This document shows, one piece after another, positions 59,001 through 64,000 of a stretch of 64,000 bases of DNA. The position numbers were made by a program, and so were the translations under genes. The notes under the pieces were generated by a model that saw only the letters and a program-made list of their open reading frames with translations, had not been told where the DNA came from and did not search any database. The stretch's first letter is position 1. Each line of letters starts with the position of its first letter. This DNA is from Nodosilinea sp. PGN35 (GTDB lineage: Bacteria > Cyanobacteriota > Cyanobacteriia > Phormidesmidales > Phormidesmidaceae), in contig NZ_JAQKQJ010000024.1 of the NCBI RefSeq assembly GCF_029109325.1, positions 248,001 through 312,000 on the forward strand, in the 5' to 3' direction.

Positions 59001-60437
59001 ATGCCCGTTGTTTCTCACTGCTCCGATCGCGACCAAACGTTGCAGTCGGCCTACCGATTTTTAGATCGTCGGCTTGATCAGGCGCGGCAGAGTCATCAGC
59101 CCCAGCTGGTGAGCCTGAGTTTTGATATCCCCCCGGTAGACCCGCTGGTGGTGCTGGCCCGGCTGGCCCCAGGGGGCGATCGCCACCTGTATCTCGAAAC
59201 CCCTGTAGCTCAGCGATCGGTGGTGGGCTTTGGGGCCGCACTGGTCTACGAAACCGCAGGGGTGCGGCGGTTTGCCCAGGCCCGCCGGTTCATTGAGCAG
59301 TGGCGCAGTAAAACACACCGATACAGCGAAGCGGGGCCAGCGCTGGCCCTCAGCGGGGCCGATGGGGCCCGATTTTTTTGCGCGTTTACCTTTTTTGCCG
59401 ACTCGCCCCACGGGGAGGCCACCTTTCCGGCGGCAACGGTGGTGTTGCCCCAGTGGCAGCTGGTGCGTCAGGGGCAGCAGAGCGTGCTCACCCTCAACTA
59501 TCTGGTGACGGCAACCAGTGATGTGGGGGCAATCATCGACGGCCTGGCGGAGCAGCTGCGGGCGGTGGAACGCCTTGGTACGGCTCCCTGGCGGGATCCT
59601 CTGCCTGCGACCCGGCTACCCGTGCAGCCTGCACCCGAGGCGGGGCAGCGGTTCAGGGCAGCGGTTAACCGCGCCCTGGGCTATATGTCCCGGCACCCGG
59701 TGCAGAAAATTGTGCTGGCCCATGCCCTGGACTGGGTGAGCGCTGAACCAATTCAGCCCCTGGCCGCCCTGGGGCGGCTGCGGCAGCGCTACCCCGACTG
59801 CCACGTGTTTTCGGTGGGCCAGGGCAACGGCAGAACCTTTATGGGGGCCAGTCCCGAGCGACTGCTCAGCCTCACCCAGGGGCAGCTGATCACCGATGCC
59901 CTGGCGGGGTCGGCACCTCGGGGCAGGGTTCCTTCCCAGGATGACTGTCTGGCCCAGGAGCTGTTGCACAACCCCAAGGAACGAGGAGAGCACCGCCTCG
60001 TGGTGGAGTTTTTGGCGCGACAGCTTCAGGGGGTGGGGCTATGGCCTCAGTACCAGCCCCGACCTGGGGTGCGGCGGCTGTCCAACATTCAGCATTTACA
60101 TACGCCCATGCGGGCGGGGGTGCCCCGCCACATCCACCCGCTGCACCTTGTGGAGGCCCTGCATCCCACCCCAGCGGTGGCCGGGGTGCCGACTCGGGCC
60201 GCCTGCGACCAGATCTTGCGGTTTGAAGATTTTGATCGCAGCCTGTACGCGGCTCCCCTTGGCTGGGTGGGGGCCAACGGCGACAGCGAATTTATCGTGG
60301 GCATTCGCTCGGCCCTGGTGGCGGATAGCTGGGTACGGCTGTACGCCGGGGCTGGTATTGTGGCAGGATCTGACCCCGATCGCGAGTGGGCAGAAATTAA
60401 GCTGAAGCTGCGCGCCCTGGGCGAGTCGCTGGTGTAG
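59001..60437 (+). CDS. menF: Isochorismate synthase MenF
   Basis: The 478-residue enzyme has the chorismate-binding fold: KIVLAHALDWVSAEPIQPLAAL, FMGASPERLLSLTQGQLITDALAGSAPRG, NPKERGEHRLVVEFL and SNIQHLHTPMRAG, followed by LHPTPAVAGVPTRAA and the C-terminal VRLYAGAGIVAGSDPDREWAEIKLKL. It makes isochorismate for phylloquinone, the photosystem I cofactor. menD follows 21 bp downstream, so the two are probably an operon. ATG 59001 fits the family; the upstream 200 bp hold only weak short frames. Confidence 0.93.
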   Translation: MPVVSHCSDRDQTLQSAYRFLDRRLDQARQSHQPQLVSLSFDIPPVDPLVVLARLAPGGDRHLYLETPVAQRSVVGFGAALVYETAGVRRFAQARRFIEQWRSKTHRYSEAGPALALSGADGARFFCAFTFFADSPHGEATFPAATVVLPQWQLVRQGQQSVLTLNYLVTATSDVGAIIDGLAEQLRAVERLGTAPWRDPLPATRLPVQPAPEAGQRFRAAVNRALGYMSRHPVQKIVLAHALDWVSAEPIQPLAALGRLRQRYPDCHVFSVGQGNGRTFMGASPERLLSLTQGQLITDALAGSAPRGRVPSQDDCLAQELLHNPKERGEHRLVVEFLARQLQGVGLWPQYQPRPGVRRLSNIQHLHTPMRAGVPRHIHPLHLVEALHPTPAVAGVPTRAACDQILRFEDFDRSLYAAPLGWVGANGDSEFIVGIRSALVADSWVRLYAGAGIVAGSDPDREWAEIKLKLRALGESLV

Positions 60438-60458
60438 CCCCCGCTGTGCTGTGGATCT

Positions 60459-62243
60459 ATGGTCTTTGATTTTCGCAACACCAATGCCCTGTGGGCCTCG
60501 GTACTGGCGGCTACCTTGGCCCGCCTGGGGCTCGAGACAGCGGTGATTTCTCCGGGCTCGCGCTCCACGCCCCTGACGGTGGCCCTGGTCAGGCATCCCA
60601 AAATTGAGGCGGTGCCGGTGCTCGATGAGCGATCGGCGGCGTTCTTTGCCCTCGGGGTGGCTCGGCGCACCGGGCGGCCGGTCGCCTTAGTCTGCACCTC
60701 CGGCACTGCCGGAGCCAACTACTACCCCGCTGTCATTGAGGCCCGCGAAAGCCGTATCCCCCTGCTGGTGCTCACCGCCGATCGCCCGCCCGAGCTGCGC
60801 GACTGCGCCTCGGGCCAAACGATTGACCAGCAAAGGCTGTTTGGCACGTTCCCCAACTGGTACGCGGAGCTGGCGGTACCCGTGGCGGAGGTGGCCATGC
60901 TGCGCTACCTGCGGCAAACCCTGGGGCAGGCCTGGGGGCGATCGCTCTACCCGACGGCGGGGCCAGTGCACCTCAACTGTCCCTTTCGCGACCCCCTGGC
61001 CCCCATTGCTGACGGCTCGGTAACGCACCTCAAGGAGGACCTCAACGACAGCTTTTTGGCGGCAGTTGAGCTGCCCGCCTTTGGGCAACAGCTGGGGCTG
61101 GGGGTAGATCTGCTGCCGTGGCTGGAGACCTGGCGGGGGTGCGATCGCGGGCTGATTGTCGCTGGCCCCGCCCAGCCTACCGACTCGCTTGCCTACTGCC
61201 AGGCCGTCGCCGCCCTGGCCAACTATTTGGGCTGGCCGGTGCTGGCTGAAGGGCTGTCGCCGCTGCGCAGTGCGGCCAACCTAAATGCGGCCTTGATCAC
61301 CACCTACGATCTGGCGCTGGCCCGGCCCGCTGAGGCCACCGATCTGATGCCTGAGCAGGTGATTCAGCTGGGGGCGCTGCCCACGAGCAAACGACTGCGC
61401 CAGTGGCTCCAGGACAGCCAGCCCCGTCGCTGGGTGGTTGACCCCAGCGGTGATCACCTCGATCCCCTCCACGGCCCGGTCACGGCTCTGCCCCTCAGCG
61501 TCGAGGCACTGGCTTTAGCGCTGCCCCAGCCTGTGGCAGAACCGCAGACGACCCCCTACGGCGAGCGGTGGTTGCGCCTTGAGCAGACCCTGCGCCACTA
61601 CCTGGACAGTGCCCTGGCCAATCTGGAAGTCCCCTTTGATGGCAAAGTACCCTGGCTGCTGGCCCGCTGCCTGCCCCGTGAGACGCCGGTTGTAATCGCC
61701 AACAGCATGCCCATCCGCGATGTGGAGTGGTTTTGGCCGCCGGGCGATCGCCGCCTGCGCCCCTACTGCAACCGGGGGGCCAACGGCATTGACGGTACAC
61801 TGTCTACCGCCCTAGGAATTGCCCACGGCGGTCTGCCCACGGTGCTGCTGACCGGCGACCTGGCCCTGCTCCACGACACCAACGGCTGGCTCAGCGTGCC
61901 GCGCCTGCGCGGCCATCTCACGGTGGTCGCGATTAACAACCGAGGCGGCGGCATCTTTGATCGATTGCCCATCGCCACCCTGGCCGCCCCCGACGAAACC
62001 TGGTTTGAAGATTTTTTTACCACCCCCCAAACCGTTGACCTCAATCGCCTCTGCGCCGCCTATGGTGTCAACTACGAGCGGGTCGAAACCTGGAGTCAGC
62101 TGACGGCCAGTGTCAGCACGTTACCCCCTACCGGCGTGCGGCTGCTAGAGGTGCGCTGCGATCGCCAACAGTCCCACACCATTCGCCAACAGCTCCTCAC
62201 GCCCTCAAAGGATTTATCAAACCCCTTAAACCAAAACCTCTAG
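60459..62243 (+). CDS. menD: 2-succinyl-5-enolpyruvyl-6-hydroxy-3-cyclohexene-1-carboxylate synthase
   Basis: The 594-residue thiamine-diphosphate enzyme has ISPGSRSTPLTVAL, CTSGTAGANYYPAVIEA, LTADRPPELRDCASGQTIDQ, ANSMPIRDVEWFW, NRGANGIDGTLSTALG and LTGDLALLHDTNG, with GDL...NNRGGGIF binding the cofactor. It adds succinic semialdehyde to isochorismate in phylloquinone synthesis. It sits directly behind menF. A histidine kinase gene converges on its end. Confidence 0.95.
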   Translation: MVFDFRNTNALWASVLAATLARLGLETAVISPGSRSTPLTVALVRHPKIEAVPVLDERSAAFFALGVARRTGRPVALVCTSGTAGANYYPAVIEARESRIPLLVLTADRPPELRDCASGQTIDQQRLFGTFPNWYAELAVPVAEVAMLRYLRQTLGQAWGRSLYPTAGPVHLNCPFRDPLAPIADGSVTHLKEDLNDSFLAAVELPAFGQQLGLGVDLLPWLETWRGCDRGLIVAGPAQPTDSLAYCQAVAALANYLGWPVLAEGLSPLRSAANLNAALITTYDLALARPAEATDLMPEQVIQLGALPTSKRLRQWLQDSQPRRWVVDPSGDHLDPLHGPVTALPLSVEALALALPQPVAEPQTTPYGERWLRLEQTLRHYLDSALANLEVPFDGKVPWLLARCLPRETPVVIANSMPIRDVEWFWPPGDRRLRPYCNRGANGIDGTLSTALGIAHGGLPTVLLTGDLALLHDTNGWLSVPRLRGHLTVVAINNRGGGIFDRLPIATLAAPDETWFEDFFTTPQTVDLNRLCAAYGVNYERVETWSQLTASVSTLPPTGVRLLEVRCDRQQSHTIRQQLLTPSKDLSNPLNQNL

Positions 62244-62311
62244 ACTACAAAGCCCAACGTCAGCAGCAGACGTCACTCACCTGTCCACTCGCCCATCCAC
62301 TCCCTTCCCCC

Positions 62312-63412
62312 TCAGCTGCCCTTCCCCTGGGGCAGCCAAAGCGTAAACTCACTCCCCTTACCCAGCTCACTTTTAACCTCAATTTTGCCCCCCTGTACTT
62401 CCACCAGGCGGCGGCAGATCGTGAGGCCCAGACCAGTGCCCCCCGAATTGCGGTTGCGAGAGCGATCGGCCCGCCAAAATCGCTCAAAGACGTAGGGCAA
62501 ATCCTCCTCGGCAATGCCAATACCGGTGTCGCTCACGCGCACGTAGACCCGCCCCGGCTGGGCCCAGGCGTCCACCATAACCGTCCCCTTCTCGGTGTAG
62601 CGCAGGGCGTTGCCCAGCAGGTTGATCAGAATTTGCTCAATGCGACTGGGGTCGGCATAGACCGAGGGCAGCTCAGGCGGGCAATGCAACGCTACCGCTA
62701 CCCGATCGGTACTGACAAACTGGTCGGCGAAAGGACGCACCAGAGCGCTCAGCAGCGGGCACAGCGCCACAGTTTGAGCCTGGATGGGGAGATAGCCTGC
62801 CTCCAGCTTGGACAGCTCTTGCAGGTCGTTGACCAGGCGCTGGAGGCGCGTTGTTTCCCCTGCTAGCCGCTGGTAGAGTTCGGGCTCTGGGGCAACGGTG
62901 CCGTCCGCTAGGCCCTCAAGGTAGCCGTGAATAATGGTCAGCGGAGTACGCAGTTCGTGGGTGAGATCCCCAATCAGCTCGCGACGGTGCTCTTCCACCC
63001 CCTCTAGATCCGCTGCCATCCGGTTGAAGCTGCTGGCCAGCCGCTGAATTTCCAAAATTTCCGACGGCGGCACGCGGGCATTCAATCGGCCCGCCGCAAA
63101 GGAGCGCGTCACATCCGTCATCTGGTCTAACGGGCGAATGATGCGGCGCGACACCCAATAGCTCAGCCCCCCCGCTGTGCCGCCCCCCACTAAAATTGCC
63201 CACAACATGCCTCGGCTCCAGGCCGCCTCAAAGCCTTTGACAAGCTGGGTGCGGCGCTGCACACTCAGCACCCCGTTCTCGTAGCGCTCCAGGGAAATTA
63301 CAAACAGCCGTGGCGTGTAGAGCCGCCCAAAAATGGCCAGGGCCAAAATGCCAATTCCCATCACCGCCAGGTGAGAGAGAAAGAGGCGACTGCGGAGGCT
63401 AACCTTGGCCAT
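62312..63412 (-). CDS. Sensor histidine kinase (HAMP-HisKA-HATPase)
   Basis: The 366-residue kinase has a membrane helix at 8-28, a short external segment of about 40 residues, a second helix near 70-88, HAMP (RRIIRPLDQMTDVTRSF), the phospho-acceptor His in GDLTHELRTPLTIIHGYLEG, and an ATPase domain with NLLGNALRYT, DTGIGI, FERFWR and GGTGLGLTI. All motifs look functional. The sensory part is very small, so the signal may be sensed in the membrane. No response regulator is adjacent in this window. Start ATG at 63412. Confidence 0.93.
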   Translation of the reverse strand: MAKVSLRSRLFLSHLAVMGIGILALAIFGRLYTPRLFVISLERYENGVLSVQRRTQLVKGFEAAWSRGMLWAILVGGGTAGGLSYWVSRRIIRPLDQMTDVTRSFAAGRLNARVPPSEILEIQRLASSFNRMAADLEGVEEHRRELIGDLTHELRTPLTIIHGYLEGLADGTVAPEPELYQRLAGETTRLQRLVNDLQELSKLEAGYLPIQAQTVALCPLLSALVRPFADQFVSTDRVAVALHCPPELPSVYADPSRIEQILINLLGNALRYTEKGTVMVDAWAQPGRVYVRVSDTGIGIAEEDLPYVFERFWRADRSRNRNSGGTGLGLTICRRLVEVQGGKIEVKSELGKGSEFTLWLPQGKGS

Positions 63413-63492
63413 GGCATTTAAAACCCTTTGCAGCTTCGCGCCCGAAGCGTGATCCAGAGAAAGGCAACGTTAGAACCCTAGGCTAGACCAAA

Positions 63493-63720
63493 CTAGGCCG
63501 GAGTGTTTTGTAGATCCGGCTGTTCTTCGGGCAAAATTGCCCCCTCTACCGGGCACACCTGAAGGCAAATGCCGCAGTCAATGCAGGTTGAGAAGTCAAT
63601 CCAGTACCAGTCGGTGCCCTTGGTATTTTTACCCGGCCCCTCGCTGATGCAGGCCACGGGGCAGGCATCGACGCAGTCGGCAACGCCCTCACAAACGTCA
63701 GTCACAATGGTATGGGCCAC
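63493..63720 (-). CDS. 2[4Fe-4S] ferredoxin
   Basis: The 75-residue protein has two clusters of cysteines. The first, CEGVADCVDACPVACI, is spaced Cys-x5-Cys-x3-Cys-x3-Cys, so it binds either a 3Fe or a 4Fe cluster. The second is a full CIDCGICLQVCP. Between them is an insert GPGKNTKGTDWYWID, typical of the small bacterial-type ferredoxins of cyanobacteria. It is a soluble electron carrier; the partner is unknown. It lies 80 bp upstream of the histidine kinase on the same strand. Confidence 0.92.
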   Translation of the reverse strand: MAHTIVTDVCEGVADCVDACPVACISEGPGKNTKGTDWYWIDFSTCIDCGICLQVCPVEGAILPEEQPDLQNTPA

Positions 63721-63849
63721 AACCTCTCCTCACAGGCACAACAGAATATCGAGGAACTCCAGTTCCCCTAGGTAGACGATTTGACTCGCCCCAACCCCAT
63801 AGCTCTTTCCCCGTAAGGAATTGAGCCGGGTCAGTCGCCATCCCCCACG

Positions 63850-64000
63850 TTAGTTCAGAGCTTCAATATCTGGCAACCCGTCCGGGCCGATCCAGGCGAT
63901 GCGGCTGATGCGGCGCTGGCGGGCTAGGTCGCGGATGGCAGCAGGGGGCTCGCCGTCGGCCAGATGAACCTCAGCCCGCACCAGACTGGCCGAAGCTCGC
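63850..64000 (-). CDS. C-terminal part of an unidentified protein (5' end beyond window)
   Basis: The minus strand is open from the window edge to a TAA at 63850-63852, giving about 49 residues (ASASLVRAEVHLADGEPPAA, then IRDLARQRRISRIAWIGPDG, LPDIEALN). The composition and codon use are like neighbouring genes. I do not recognise the family. The gene starts beyond position 64000 and runs toward the ferredoxin gene. Confidence 0.55.
   Translation of the reverse strand, partial: RASASLVRAEVHLADGEPPAAIRDLARQRRISRIAWIGPDGLPDIEALN

Overview
The window is chromosomal DNA of a fairly GC-rich cyanobacterium, most likely a filamentous Leptolyngbya/Nodosilinea/Phormidium-type organism (lineage is inference). 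Support: frequent GCGATCGC (HIP1-like) octamers, photosynthesis genes (Psb28 family, Flv1-type flavodiiron protein, BciB-type 8-vinyl reductase, menF-menD for phylloquinone), a GvpK tail, a COP23-domain protein, and an hpsABCD cluster, which is typical of gliding filaments that make hormogonia.

Layout. 0-6.7 kb: gvpK tail, Ser/Thr kinase with a WD40 propeller, bciB, an FtsH-type protease that lacks the first membrane helix, a conserved unknown. 7.4-14.4 kb: hpsA and three pseudopilins in one direction behind a long leader. 14.6-27.7 kb: mostly housekeeping (fabG, tldD, pdxH, TIGR01777 epimerase, psb28, membrane Zn protease, an RDD / SpoIIM-like membrane set, an FHA-penicillin-binding protein), interrupted at 18.1-18.8 kb by an AT-rich TIR-domain gene. 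27.7-35.3 kb is an accessory zone and gene graveyard: a 15-unit 21-bp tandem array split by a 100-bp palindromic element, an orphan antitoxin with a decayed MazF/PemK toxin, five GC-rich hairpin repeats spaced 123 bp apart around a DUF559 nuclease gene, a wrecked type I restriction locus (hsdR start fused in frame to an hsdS end, plus a frameshifted hsdM), Uma2, a DUF2283 gene pair and a fossil penicillin-binding-protein tail. 35.3-64 kb: glgX, topoisomerase IB, hisA with hicBA directly upstream, fabI, a serine hydrolase, a CPBP intramembrane protease, an unusual Lys/Cys/His/Trp-free repeat protein, radC, DUF1824, AMIN and COP23 envelope proteins, a degenerate alpha/beta hydrolase, a WG-repeat protein, a DnaQ-type exonuclease, a GT26 glycosyltransferase, flv1, menF, menD, a histidine kinase, a 4Fe-4S ferredoxin and the end of one further gene.

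Several dispersed non-coding repeat families occur in the intergenic regions (called A to D here). Family B is a small palindromic element; one copy sits inside the 21-bp array with TA on each side, which is direct evidence that it moved. Family D with its DUF559 gene is the best candidate for an undescribed system. No tRNA, rRNA, CRISPR array or complete insertion sequence was found.
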